A stretch of DNA of 64,000 nucleotides from Ziziphus jujuba (GCF_031755915.1 NC_083384.1:18321001-18385000), one strand, 5' to 3'; counted from the stretch's first letter, positions 43,125-54,970 are shown. Notes: generated from the letters alone by a model not told the origin. Translations and numbers: made by a program.

Positions 43125-44660
43125 TAGCAAATCTTAAGTTGGGGAGGATTATTAGTCAAAACGTTTATCTATTTTATAGCCAATTATGTTTATTATTAGC
43201 TATGTTCTTAGTAAATTGTTATTATTTGGTATCAAAATCGATGATTTAGTGTTTTTCTTATTTTTAGGTAAACATGCTAAAATGTGGAGTTTTTGCACTG
43301 AAATTGGATTTGTTTTAGCTAAAATATAGAGGGATGCATTTTATGGAGTTTAAATGGATTCAAGTTGACAAAGATCTATTCCATATGTTATTTTCTAAAG
43401 GTTGAAGATTTGTCGGAGATTTAAAGATTAATTCTCTACCATATTTGGAAGGTCATTTTAGAAGATGCTGAATTTCAACATTGTTGTCACTTTATTGATC
43501 GTATCTAGAGTTACAGATGGAATTTTTGGGTGATTTGAGTTGAAAAACTTTTTTAACACATTAAGGATCATCTTTATAAAATTTCATTGCATTTGGTTCA
43601 TACAATCAATACCACTTTTTATTTGAAGTGAGCATAGATTCTCGGTTTTGACATCTCTATAGTCTTAGAGAACATTTAATAGTTAGATGCCTTATCAATA
43701 TCAGAATGATTATTATCTTATATGGTTGGAAAGCTAAGATATAAAGCTAACATTTCAAAATAGTTTTAATAGAAAATAAGCAAGTTTGATATTGCTAAAA
43801 GTGTCCTAAAAGTAAGTTGCATTGAAGAGGTACAAGAAGACTTTGAAGTTTTTTTGCCAAAATTAATTAAAACCAAAATTGAAAAATTCAATGGGCTTGA
43901 TGATGTCAATTTGAGTGGCTACAACATGGAATTACATGAGGAATGAAGCCCATGTGTTAAACCCAAGTAATGATTCAAGCTAAGAGTCTCTGCTATCATT
44001 TAATGGGAATTAAGGCCCATGGCCTAATTACATGATGGTAAAGTAAACTTATTTTATTTTAGTATTTATTTATTATTTGGAAATTATGCAGCTACCCTAT
44101 ATTATAGGAGCTGGATGGTTAAGTGAACCAGTGGGATTTTTTTATGTTATTATTTGCTTAAGAAAATAGGAGAAAGGGGATGAAAAACTAAGGCGACATA
44201 AAACTTAGGAAAATCATAACAATCACACCCACTCTCAACACCATTGTGCCATCACTTCCATTCATTTCCATTCATTCTTATTTCTCAAAAATTCATTCCA
44301 ACATGAAAGAGATTTTGAAGAAAATTCAAAAGATCAAGAAGAAAAAAGCACAAGGGCTTGGGAAACCTATAACTGCTGCTTGCCATAATGGATTCATCTA
44401 TTGTGTTTGAGTAGTTTTTTATCTTTTCTATTTAATTCTTGAACCAAATGTTTATTTTGATTATAGATTTTTTTTTTAATCTTAGTTATGAATTAAATCT
44501 CATAACTAGGGTAAGGATGTAACCATAATTATAAAGGTTTAGATACTTAATTTGTTGGAATTTATTTTCTTTGATTAACTTAAGTGTATTATATATCTAT
44601 GAATTTATGCTTCATTCTTTGCCTTTTGAATGTATGATTTATATCTCTTAATTATGATTA
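43125..44660 (+). repeat. Possible Tat/Athila-like gypsy LTR (tentative)
   Basis: CTTAAGTTGGGGAGGA at 43133-43148 looks like the polypurine tract of Tat/Athila-type elements. About 1.5 kb of non-coding DNA follows, ending with a CTCATAACTAGGGTAAGGATG-like block (44505-44525) often seen near the end of such LTRs. No TG start, TSD or coding domain is seen. The right edge is where TEK LTR similarity begins. Confidence 0.35.
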
Positions 44661-45600
44661 AGATAATATTTTAATCGGGTATTTTATGTACAATTTATCT
44701 TGGGGAGCTAACACAAACTTTAATTGCAAGTGATAACCTATATACCAAAATAAAACTTAAATGGTAAGAATCGTAGATCAGGTCTGACCTGTTGGAGATC
44801 TAGCCAGCAATGGCTAGGATTTGACAAGGAAGATCTAGGCAACTTGATACTTCCGGATCTCATGATCTAGGTCAAATAGAGAAAATGGACCTAGGATTTG
44901 GACTCAAATGGGTCAATTTAGTGAGAAAAGGTGATGCTTTGGTCCAAAACTCCTAGAGAATAGGTGAGCTGCCATCGTCGGTAGAAGATTTCGGTGTGTC
45001 ACCCATCAGATCATCATGAAATTCGGCCCACCAATGCTTTGCTGAGTGGAAAACCTGCCAGAGTGGCTCGTGTAGCTCGCCAGCAGTTGAACGTCAATGA
45101 AAAATGGGTGGCCGATTTACCCTTTCTCTCCTTATCTTTCCTTTCTCTCTCTCTCTCTCTCTCTCTTCTCCCTTTCCTTCATATGGCCCAACAAAGGCCT
45201 CTTGTGGTACCACTGCGCACTCATCGAGGGCTTGAAATGGTAACACATGGTGCATATTGGTGGGGCACTGTTCACACATTTTTCACATGTGGGTAAAATC
45301 TGTCTTGAGAAAAATTAATTAAAATTTACGTGTCCGTAACTTTTCAACCATTGTCTGAATTAATTGTGCCACTAGTCTTTGAACTCATATCGATGAATGC
45401 TTTACAATATATACAAGTTAAAACCAGAATTCATAAAAATAAAAAAATACATTTCAGCACGTTTGATCAGTCCAGACTATAATTTATTTCATCCATAACT
45501 TTTGAACTACAGCTCCGATTTTAACGTACTACTAGTCTACAAACTTTAATTGATGTGTACTTCATAATGCTGCCTTGGTCAATGCAAAATTCTTCTCATC
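44661..45600 (-). repeat. TEK 3' LTR, truncated at both ends
   Basis: It aligns with 63340-64000 on the same strand (GGGTATTTTATG(T/C)ACAATTTATC, GGAGCTAACACAAACTTTAA, GATCTAGC blocks) and, reversed, with 3640-4300. The CT tract is at 45144-45165. The frame at 44994-45296 runs through the CT tract and is not a gene. The U3 edge abuts RNase H sequence near 45600. Confidence 0.75.
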
Positions 45601-47640
45601 CCAAAAGATCAACAATGGAGTTGTGAAGCATTTGCTCATCGTAATCCATTAACACTAACCACATATGAAAACTTATCAGGAGTATTTCAGAAGGATGCAT
45701 ATGCATAACCATTCCCATTTTCTTCAACTCGAATATTAAAGGGAGTTATATAGATTATGCATAGGCTAAGGATCCAATAGCCTTCCTAGTTAAAGTATCA
45801 ACTACCACATTAGCCTTGCCTATGTTATAATCAATCATGTAATCATAATACTTTAATAATTCCATCCACCTTCGCTGCCTCATATTTAATTGCTTATGAG
45901 TGGAAATATTCTTGAAGCTTTTGTGGTCAATATAGATTTGGTTGGTGTAGATTTAGCAAGTGGCTCCATACAAATAGTGGCTTTAAGTTTTCAAGGTGAA
46001 AACTAATGTGGAAAGCTCCAAATCATACGTAGGACAATTTAGCTTATGCTTCTTCAATTGTTGTGACACATATGCAGCAACCCTTTGGTTCTACATCAGT
46101 ACATAACCTAATCCTTGATGGGGCACTTCATAATAAACTTAAAAAACCTCTTTCTCATTTGGTAAGGTTAAAAAAAGGGTGGATGCCAACTTTTCCTTCA
46201 ACTTTTGGAAGTTCTGCTCACATTTGTCCATCCATTCAAACTTGATCCCTTTTCGGGTTAAGTAGTAGAGTGGCCCTACTATCTTAAAAAACCTTGCTAC
46301 GAAATGGCGATAATATCCTGCTAGGCCAAGGAAACTCTACATTTTTATCACTGTGGTAAGTATTCCCATCTTAACATGGCTTTCACCTTCTAATGATCCA
46401 AGTAAATGCCATTTGCTGATACTATGTGCTTGCTATTCTGATCAATTAAAACTAACAATTGTTAAATTTGGCATATAGTTGGTGTTGCCTTAGGGTCTAT
46501 AGCACTCTCTTAAATGTTTGACATGCTTTTCTCTACTCCTAGAATATACAAAAATATCATCTATGAACAAGATGATAAAACCATCTAGATATGGGCAAAA
46601 CACATAGTTCATTAAGTCCGTGAAGGTTGCTAGAGTATTAGTAAGCCCAAATGACATCACTAAGAACTACCACATCCTACAAGAAGTCTTAGGAATGTCT
46701 GATTCCTTTATCCTCAACTGATGGCACCTAAACCTTAAATCAATCTTTGAGAACACTTTGGCACCTTGGAGTTGGTTAAATAGGTTGTTGATCCTCGATA
46801 ATGGGTAATAGTTCAGAATAGTTACTTTATTAAGTTGCCGTTAGTCAATGCATAACCTCAAGCTAACATCTTTCTTTTTCACAAATAGAACTAGTACTGT
46901 CTAAGGCGATATGCTAGGTTTGACATAACCTTTATGCATAAGTTCTTGTAATTGAGCATTTAACTCCTTTATTTCAGCATGTGTCATTTAGTATGGTTGT
47001 AAAGAAATATAATTGGTACGTAGGACCAAATCAATGGCAAAGTCGATCTCCTTATTAAGTGTTAATCTTGATAGCTCATTGGGAAATACGTTTGAAAAGC
47101 TGCTTACTATGGGCATGTCCTTCAACCTTATACCATCTACTTAAGTATCAATCACATGAGCAAGATATCCTTTGTAACCCTTTTCAAGCAATTTTTAAGT
47201 AATGAGGGCAGAAATAAACCCTGGTGAAGGTTTTGGTACTGTCCATGAAACACCACCTCTGGTAAGCCTGGTTGTCTAAATATCACTTCTTTCTTTTAGC
47301 ATAAAGGCATGATTTGTACCAAGTTAAGCCATGGTTAGGATCACATTCAGGCCAAAAACATCCTATAGGATCAAGTATGCTTTTACCACTTCGTCTTCAA
47401 TGTAAAAAAGAGAACCTTTGAACATCTGGCTAGGCCATAATTACTCTCCAACAAAAGTGGCAATCTCTAATTAACACTCTAGAAGGATTGGAGTTATTCC
47501 AACTCGGGCAACAAACTCACATGAGATAAAGGAGTAGGTAGCCCCTGGGTCTATAAGTACAAGTGCATTGTTACCAAAAATGTTCAAAGTATTAATTACA
47601 ATGCCAAGTGTTGTTAAAGCCTCCTACTTCATCATGGCAA
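45601..47640 (-). pseudogene. TEK protease, reverse transcriptase and RNase H
   Basis: The protease site reads NNALVLIDPGATYSFIS (Asp codon 47551-47549; DSG changed to DPG). The region then reads LLEKGYKGYLAHVID and FSNVFPNELSRL. RT has [94 protein letters not shown] and the catalytic box FIDD (46567-46556; usually YIDD). RNase H shows [34 protein letters not shown] and [13 protein letters not shown]. Several stops interrupt it. It ends in the RNase H-integrase linker near 45660; integrase is absent. Confidence 0.82.
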
Positions 47641-48032
47641 ACACTCGGCCTTACTTGGGAACTCTGACCTTTGTAACCACTGGCCTATTTTGTTCGTAAG
47701 CCCGTTCCCAGTACTCCAATATCATTGTGGATGTAAGGGCAGTCTCCCCTCATGTGGCTCAATTCTTCACACTGAAAGCATATACCATCCCATTGGTAAG
47801 GGCCACCGTGCAACTTACCACAGGTTCTACAAGCTTGTATGGGACCACCTTCAAAGTTGGATCTTTGATAAAAACTAGCATCGCCACTGATCAAATGTTA
47901 GACTGTCTATAAGAAAGGACGACCTCTTCCTGTCAAATTACATTGAGGGTTTGGCTCACTATTGCCAAAAGAATTGGAACCATGACTCTTCTTCGGGGAC
48001 ACTTAGCTAAGGACTCCCACATAAGAATCTTA
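47641..48032 (-). pseudogene. TEK gag, C-terminal part with zinc knuckle
   Basis: The frame 47894-47685 holds CRTCGKLHGGPYQWDGICFQ, then CEELSHMRGDCP. CFQCEELSHMRGDC (47780-47739) keeps C-x2-C-x4-H-x4-C, and the preceding C-R-T-C-G-K-L-H-G-G is the conserved CxxCGxxHxGxC block of this gypsy lineage. The upstream Ser/Gln-rich spacer is in other frames. The N-terminal part lies beyond GYP-E at 60740. Confidence 0.82.
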
Positions 48033-48487
48033 TGATGAGAATCCACCCGAACTTGCACAACCAACAACCCGCCGGGGTACAGACCCATTTCGGATGGAGA
48101 CCGAACCCATCACTAGAGCCCAAGCCAAGATATTTAAGGACAGCCTAGTTGCCTTTATGTAGGGGGTAATTAATTCTCAAAGCCTAGCTGCCTTGACAAT
48201 AGCCGAAGATACAAAGCCTGTTTTAAGCATCCAAATGGTGGAGGCCGATATGGACCCGGGTCATTGTTTTACTACAAATATGGACACCGAGCAGCAAGAA
48301 ATGGTTCTAACACTTTATGGATTCCATGAATATCTTTAAAAGGTCATGGAATCAAGTCAAGGCAGAATCAAAGGCAAACAACAAGGGCTTGTGTGCACAG
48401 GGAGAAGACATGGCCGGTTTTGTTGTATTGGTTGCTGGCTTTATTGTATTTTGCTGAGTTGACATTTTCTCTTTGTTCTAAGCAAGG
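48033..48487 (+). repeat. GYP-E 5' LTR, truncated by deletion
   Basis: It starts TGATGAGAATCCACC and follows the family for ~455 bp to CAAGGGTAA, then joins the spacer coding sequence at GTGTGGCACC. The LTR would continue ACGTGTGGGACTCC; the shared GTGTGG suggests microhomology at the deletion joint. Confidence 0.85.
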
Positions 48488-49142
48488 GTAAGTGTGGCAC
48501 CTATAGCAACAACATTAATCCAAATAGTCAAAGCCGAGCAAGACCAACCAGGTACGTGTCCTAAACTCAAGATTGAAAGGGAGAAAGAAAGGACAAAACT
48601 CGAGAGAAAGGGTGAGAAACCCGAAAGGAAGAGTGAAAAACCCGAGAATGAGAGTGAACCCATGAGTGGGAAAGAAAAAGAAAGAAAGAGAAGAAAAATA
48701 AAAATTTTTATCTTAGTTTTGGGGATGTTAATAAAGCCATCTTAGGTAAGAAACCATTGCTAGTCATGATTTATAAAGATGTATTTTTAAATGATCAAGT
48801 TAATCCCGATGAACTTGAATTGCCAAGTTCTATTTCTTCTCTTTTGCCGGAATTTGATGATGTCTTTCAGGAGGAAATTCCAAATGGATTACCATGTATC
48901 CGAGAGATTGAGCATCAAATTAATTTTATACTGAGAGTTGCAATTCCAAATAGGCGTGCATATAGAAATAATCCCAAGGAGACAAAGGAGCTACAAAGGC
49001 AAGTAAGTAAGTTGCTTGATAAATGATACATTAGGGAAAGATGAGTCCATGTCCTGTTCCGATTTTATTAGTTTCTAAAAAAGATGGTTCATGTGCATGT
49101 GTGTAGATTGTAGAGCTATAAATAATATTACCATGAAATATA
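48488..49142 (+). pseudogene. GYP-E spacer and RT start
   Basis: The frame reads MAPIATTLIQ-like text and a highly charged K/E stretch (REKERTKLERKGEKPERKSE). Then come LVMIYKDVFLNDQVNPDELE, PSSISSLLPEFDDVFQEEIPNGLP and IEHQINFILRVAIPNRRAY to ELQRQVSKLLDK and a stop. The following KDGSWxMCVDCRAINN-like block is frameshifted. At ATATA (49138-49142) GYP-D begins; RT continues at 57239. Confidence 0.85.
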
Positions 49143-50104
49143 TGATACGAACCTAGGACTACCTGCTCTTAAACCCGTATTATATTAGCCCGGATCTACT
49201 TATGTTCAAGTCCTAATGGTCACTTTGACCCCTAACCAACCTGTGATTAGAAAACGTTATATATTATGAAGATGTCACAATAGGTGATGGAAGGCCTATT
49301 GATAAATCAAACGAAAACACTCATTCACCAATGGTGTTTTAGGTGTTCAAAAGAAGAAAGAGAATTCAATCTCACAAATAATTTTCTGAATAAAATTCAA
49401 GCTTTTTTTTTTTCTCATTGAAAATAAGCCTTTAAATAGGCTAAGATTACAAAGCAAAAGCCCTAAAAAATGAATTCAAAATCGGACACAAAGTGTTGAG
49501 AAAAAGAAAGTAGAGAAAAGGAAAGTGCCTAAGTTTTCTTAGTTTCCTAAACAAATTTGGATTAATTAATTACCTCATTTTCAATTAGGAATTAATTAAT
49601 TTACAATTGAAATACTAAAATAATAACTTTCATAAACTTATTTTTCCAACACATAAATAAATAAAAATCAAAATAAATGACTAATTTTCTAAAACAAAAA
49701 GTCAAAATCAAATTACGAAACTAGTTGACTAGTTTGACTACTAAGGTATCTTTGATCAATTTTCAGCTTGTTTGGGCTCCAAATTAGCTTCCATATGCCA
49801 TGTAGGATGCCAAATATGATTAGTAATGATTCTCACACGTTGCCCCTTGATTGGAATAAGTCAAACAAGAAGAAAAGTAAAAGCCAACGGCAAAACAACA
49901 CATTTTCAGCCAAATTGAGAGGCTATCCGTACAAGTCCTTTTTAAATGGTTTTGATTCTGCCTTGGCTGTATTGCATGTCCTCTTAATGATATTAGTTGT
50001 GTTCATGAAGTGTTAGAAGCATTCCTTGCTACCCGGAGTCCAAATTTGCCCGAATATAGCTACCCAGGTCCATATCGGTCTCCACCATTTGGAAGCTTAA
50101 AACG

Positions 50105-51063
50105 TGATACGAACCTAGGACGACCTGCTCCTAAACCTGTAAAAAAGATTGATTTAGACCATCTAATTACAAGTTATCAATGGAAAACCTCAACCCATTA
50201 CCTATATTTGAGGTAAGAACCTTGGTATGGTGAAGACGCCATGACAGGGTGTGGAATAACCTATTGATAAGTCAAATTTGAACTCCACAAGCAAAGCTTG
50301 AAAAAGTTCGATATAATCCTTAGCAAACCAAGGGAATCACTCTCATTTGAATTAAAATTGTAATATAATTTTTATTCATGACTTTTGTGCCTTTAAATAG
50401 GCATAATAAATTACAAAGCCTTCCTAAATTTGCTAAAACTAATAATGGACAAAAATTAGGTTTAGGAAATCTAATGTGGTTAGGTTTAGGAAACCTAATG
50501 TGGTTAGGTTTAGAAAGCCTAATGTGGTTAGGTTTAGAAAGCCTAATTTGGCTTTTAGTTTCCTAATTTGAATGACCTTTAATTCTTTGACCAATTCAAC
50601 TCTAATAAAATTAGGAAAGTAATTTAAAAACCTAATAAAAACTAAATTAGGAAAATAAATAGGAAACATGCCAAAATCCAATCAAGACATAAATAAAAAT
50701 TAATATTTTCCTAATTATAAAATTTGGCCAAGCTTAGTTGGAAGCCATGTAGGCGTATATCACATTCCATGTGGCAAAAGTGCCATGTCAACATAGGATG
50801 CCGCATCAGCATCCATGTCATCAAAACTTGCCACATCACCATGTTGTAGGATTTCTTGCATTTGAATCCAGCGCTCCAATCATATGGACCAATTTTGGTT
50901 CATCTTTAGTAATGAACATGCTTCCTTGATATGTGAATACCTCTTGGATTAAACATTTAGTGCTTCTTTAAACCGCTTTGCTCTAGCTTTGATTATTGGT
51001 CTCGTAGAGATTTGAAATGGCTCTCGACTCCATCTTAAGGTGCTCCTAGTCATGTCCTCATCA
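50105..51063 (-). repeat. Divergent solo LTR inside the GYP-D 3' LTR
   Basis: It shares the GYP LTR end (TGATACGAACCTAGGACGAC in plus coordinates) but most of its body differs, and its other end reads GTCCTCATCA. It is flanked by AAACG (50100-50104) and AAACA (51064-51068). It holds four tandem copies of a 24-bp unit (50456-50556) and lacks the family inverted repeat. It is probably a related but separate LTR subfamily. Confidence 0.8.
50456..50556. repeat. 24-bp tandem repeat, four copies
   Basis: The unit is AATGTGGTTAGGTTTAGGAA plus ACCT, with small changes between copies. AGGTTTAGGAAACCT is partly palindromic. It gives the repeated NLMWLGLG / TLGFLNLT open frames on the two strands, which are not genes. 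Confidence 0.9.
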
Positions 51064-51228
51064 AAACAAGTCTTGTATCTTCAATTATTTTCATGTCCAC
51101 GAATAAAGCCAGCTAAGTTATCATTAAATCTCTTAACTTGTGCCCTAGTGATTGGCCCCATCTTCAATTGTATAGGACCCATACCTCGGTAGGTAGTCGG
51201 TTGAACATGCATGGACAAAATCACATCA

Positions 51229-51725
51229 TTCCTCTTATATTGTAAAGGATTTACCTTCAAATCAAAGTCATCACCTGCAGAAAAAGGAGATAAGTCAACA
51301 ATAGTAAATGTAGCACTAACATTTTACTCACCTAGTAAGTTAAGTTTGTAAGCATTTTCATTAATTCGCTCCAAAACTTGAAGAGGTCCATCCACGTGTG
51401 GCATAAACTTTGACTTTCTTTGTTTTAGAAACCTTTCCTTTTGTAAGTGCAACCAAATCAAATCTCCTGGGTCAAACACTATCACAACAAAATCCAAAAA
51501 TACATGCTCATTATGGCAAAAATTACACTTTTTAAAGTTACCAAAATAATCCCTTCCTAATTTTCAAATTGCCACAAAGTAAAGCTCTCAACAACGCAGA
51601 TAAAAATCTAAACAACAAAAGCATTTTTAAATAAGCATCTTTATAATTCATGACCAGCAATGATTTCTTACTAAAGATGGCTTTAATAACACCCCAAAAA
51701 CTCAAATAAAATTTTTATTTTTCCT
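51229..51725 (-). pseudogene. GYP-D scrambled pol remnant
   Basis: Reading the minus strand: NYKDAYLKMLLL, then an integrase piece (51609-51552; FLSALLRALLCGNLKI), an RT piece (51551-51478; NFKKCNFCHNEHVFLDFVV by frame-corrected reading) and the integrase tail (51478-51229; FDPGDLIWLHLQKERF to the PFQ-like end). The joints fall at the same places as in GYP-A and GYP-C. HNEHVFLDFVV is shared with GYP-A but not GYP-C, so A and D are closer to each other. Confidence 0.85.
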
Positions 51726-52380
51726 TTATTTTCTTTCTTTCCCTTTCTCCCTCACGGTTTCATTGAATTTTGCATCACACTCGGCTGTTTCTCCAAGCTT
51801 CTCACTCTCAGGTTTATTACAATTTTTCCACTCAACCTTAGTTTTAGAGGACTTACCTTGGACGGCAAGCTCACCTTTTCCCTCTTGAATGGATGGTGAA
51901 ATTGTTGATGCCATACTAGTCTTCTCTTTGAGCCTCTCAGCTTCCTTCCTTTGTTGCATTTGTAATTGGTCTCTAAAAACCTCTTTCGGCGTCAATGGCT
52001 TCAGCTTGACCTTTTTACCGTTAAATCTAAAAGCAATACAATTCTTTTGACCATAATGAGTAGCATTTTTATCAAATTTCCATGGTCTACCTAATAGAAT
52101 ATGATCGGCATGCATAGGCACAACATCACACAAAACAACATCCACATATTTATCTATGCTAAATTTTACCTTGGCTTGTTTATTCACTTTTGTTTCACCA
52201 TTATCATTAAGCCATTGTAATCTATATGGTTTGGGTTGCTTAATAGTTGTTAAGCCTAATTTATCAACCACAATGTTACTAATTATATTTGTACAACTTC
52301 CACTATTAATAATCATACTACAAATCTTACCTTGCATTTCACATCAGGTGTGGAAGATATTTTCCCTTTGAACTTGATCC
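51726..52380 (-). pseudogene. GYP-D protease and spacer
   Basis: A 203-residue open frame (52337-51726). The active site reads MIINSGSCTNIIS: the catalytic Asp is Asn (codon 52307-52305), as in GYP-B. The rest is well kept: LQWLNDNGETKVNKQAKVKF, CDVVPMHADHILLGRPWKFD and FNGKKVKLKPLTPKEVFRDQ, followed by MQQRKEAERLKEKTS and a K/E-rich spacer (KCNKPESEKLGE-like). Confidence 0.88.
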
Positions 52381-53818
52381 TCACCCTTGTATATAGCAAG
52401 TACTCTCCTAGAAACCAAGTTTAATTCCTTATATGGATGCATGGAGTGTCTCAGCTTCATCTTCAAGTTCTTCCTCTCCTTTGTTCGGTCTCACACTCAC
52501 TTTCCTGACTTTCCAATTCTAGCTCACCATTGCGCTTTAACACCATGATTCTTCTATTTGGGCATTGGCTAGCAATGTGTCCTCGTCCTCGGCATTTAAA
52601 ACAAATAATTGATCTAGATCTTGCAGGTTTAGGATCAGATTTTACCTCATTCTTTGGTGCCTGGACAAATTCGGCTTTGGACTTCCTTTTTGGCCGATTT
52701 GAACTTTCTTCTCCAACTTTTGGCTTTAACTTGTTTTCAGAGGTAGGATTGTTTCTCCAGCCACTTGGATTTGATCTTCCACTGTTAGAAACACCTCAAA
52801 ACCACGAGCCTACACCCCTCCTCTTGAATTGTTGCTCAGGTTTAGTAGCCACATGCAACCGCGAGCCTACACCTCTCCTCTTGAATTGTTGCTCAGGTTT
52901 AGTAGCCACATGCAACGGCGAGCCTACACCCCTCCTCCTGAATTGTTGCTCAGGTTTAATAGCCACATGCAACATCCCCTCCAATTCCACATATTGTTGC
53001 AATTCTATTTGATTGGGTATCTCACGATTCAAACCACCTAAAAACCTTACCATGCTTGCTTCCCTATCTTCATTCATGCTTAACCTCATCATAAGCATCT
53101 CCATCTCCTTGTAATAATCCTCCACAGACCTATTTCCTTGAGATGACGATTGAAGCCTTTGATGCAGCAACCTATGATAGTACGAACCGCTTCCTCATGG
53201 CTCCTTTCATTTGTCACATGTAGTGATCAAGGCATCACCAACTCTCATTCAGGTATTTTTCTCATTGGTCCACCATTGGAGTGCATAATGGCCAAATTCC
53301 ATTGCTGCCAATTTAACTTTCTTGGCCTCCGAATAGTTGTGACAATAAAAAATCATCTCCATATGCTCCTTCCATTCCAAGTAAGCCTCCGGGTCACTTT
53401 TCCCCATGAAAGGTGGTATGTTTACCTTGATGTTGCCAAGCTCATCATCTACCTCCTCTCTCCTATGCTTCCCATCGCCTAGCCTCTCTTGGACAGCAAG
53501 TGTTTCATCCATTCCTTCCTCGAAATCATCTCTAAAATTTTCCTCTTAAAACTCCTTTCTAGGCAGTCCATAGCCTCCTCGACCTCGACCTCTATGGAAC
53601 TCTTGCCTTAAATATGGTCCACCAAGAGATGTTTCTATTTTGTCCATCCTTCGATTTATGTGGTCAAATTGAGCATTCATCCACTGCAATTGTTCCAAGA
53701 CAGCCCTCATGTCCATTTGCTCACCACTCCCAGTAGCTTAGGAATCACCATGGAATCCTATGGATTCTTCATTAATTCTTAGTGGTGTATCTCCTCTCCT
53801 CAACCTTGAATCTGCCAT
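52381..53818 (-). pseudogene. GYP-D gag
   Basis: The start MADSRLRRGDTPLRINEE lies at 53818. The Gag core is the best preserved in the window: NIKVNIPPFMGKSDPEAYLE, WKEHMEMIFYCHNYSEAKKV and AMEFGHYALQWWTNEKNT (53512-53249), then QRLQSSSQGNRSVEDYYKEM and MVRFLGGLNREIPNQIELQQ (53170-52796). A 19-residue unit is present three times (52980-52800). The zinc knuckle CFKCRGRGHIASQC is intact near 52600-52559. At least two frameshifts and a stop remain. Confidence 0.88.
52803..52974 (-). repeat. 57-bp tandem triplication within gag
   Basis: Three units encode LHVATKPEQQFKRRGVGS with small changes (first unit LHVAIKPEQQFRRRGVGS). Other GYP copies here have one unit (LHVAIKLENQFKRRATSS). The length keeps the reading frame and adds basic residues next to the zinc-knuckle domain. 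Confidence 0.92.
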
Positions 53819-54954
53819 GTTCGTATAAATAATGCAAAATAAAATAAATTCTCACCAAATATCACTCCCTCACGTGTTTCACTCAATCAAGGTCTCAACA
53901 CTTGTGTTTTCACACTAGTTTCGGCTTTTACCCAATTTTAAGCTCACACACTCTTGCTTTTTTCCACTCAATGAATTATCTCAAAGTGCTAATTAAAACA
54001 CTCACAAAAAAGACATTAGATCATAAGTATTTTTTAAGTAAACTTACCAACAAAACAGTAGCACAAAGCAAATATTACCGAATGAATTTAAAATACCTAA
54101 ATTTCGGCTTTTCTAGGCAAAATAAGGCAAATTGCGAGGAAATTTTAGAATCAATAAGAACTAGACTAGATGGTAAGAAATTAAAGGTTCAAGAATAAAA
54201 TCTAGAAAAATAATTTCAAACTTGAACAAGAATCAATTCGAACGAAATTAAAGAATAGTGTTGGTTGTTGTTCTTGTAATTATAGTTTTGTATCAATTCC
54301 TTTAACTAATTTAATCCAAATAATTTAAGCACCCAAAACTCAAATGTCAGGCAACAAAAAAAATTCTCCAGCAAATCCAAATATTGAATGAATAGTCAAC
54401 ACACCAGCAGCTCTAAGAAATTTCCAGCAACAAATTTCAACACCAAATTCAACAAACCGAAATTTTTGTTTTTATTCGGTCTTTTTTTCTCTTTTTTATT
54501 ATTTTATTCTTTTACGCACACAACATAAGACAACTGCAGTAGCAATAATCAACACCATGATTACAATTCGAACACCAAACAATCACCAAGCCAGTGACCT
54601 CCCAAACAAAATACAAATTGTGCAGTTTTTTTTTTTTTTTTTTTTGTATATCTGTTCAGGTTTACTTTTTTTTCCTTTTTTTTTTTTTCAATATATGAAT
54701 GCAAATATTTAAGACTAAAACAGTAAATAAAAATCAACAAAAACCAAAATTAACAAGAACAATGATGAAAAACAACCAACAAAGTAGGGAACAAAAATTA
54801 CTGTAAAACTAGAAAATCCTAATTGAAGTAGGAATGAAAATTTAAATTTTTTTTTTTCAAGTATGATGATAGAAGCAACCTTAACCTGATACTAAAATTG
54901 CAGAACACAAAAACACATAAAGCAAATAATGATAGATCAAACCTGAACAAAATT
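53819..54954 (-). other. GYP-D untranslated leader
   Basis: About 1.1 kb, matching the GYP-B and GYP-C leaders in reverse. Poly(T) runs occur at 54626-54645 and 54665-54688. The frame at 53902-54198 has no family similarity. Confidence 0.75.
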
Positions 54955-54968
54955 CGGCTCTGATACCA
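54955..54968 (-). other. GYP-D primer-binding site
   Basis: On the minus strand it reads TGGTATCAGAGCCG, two bases from the LTR end, complementary to initiator methionine tRNA. Confidence 0.88.
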
Positions 54969-54970
54969 AA

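Larger units (their letters stand above)
49143..51228 (-). repeat. GYP-D 3' LTR, interrupted by a solo LTR
   Basis: In plus coordinates it begins TGATACGAACCTAGG and stops at GCTTAAAACG (50104). It resumes at 51069 (AGTCTTGTATCTTC) and ends TCACATCA at 51228, next to a decayed polypurine tract (TTCCTCTTATATTG). Without the insert it is about 1.12 kb. It matches 54971-57238 closely, for example at TTTGGGCTCCAAATTAGCTTC. Confidence 0.88.

Noticed and set aside
50456..50556. Interstitial telomere repeat (GGTTTAGG words)
   Set aside because: The period is 24 bp, not 7, and TTTAGGG units are not in tandem.
50378..50681. NLMWLGLG and TLGFLNLT repeat proteins
   Set aside because: Both are readings of the 24-bp tandem repeat in a solo LTR, on opposite strands.
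53902..54198. Plus-strand frame of 98 codons in the GYP-D leader
   Set aside because: The region is the untranslated leader shared with GYP-B and GYP-C; the frame is not conserved in them.
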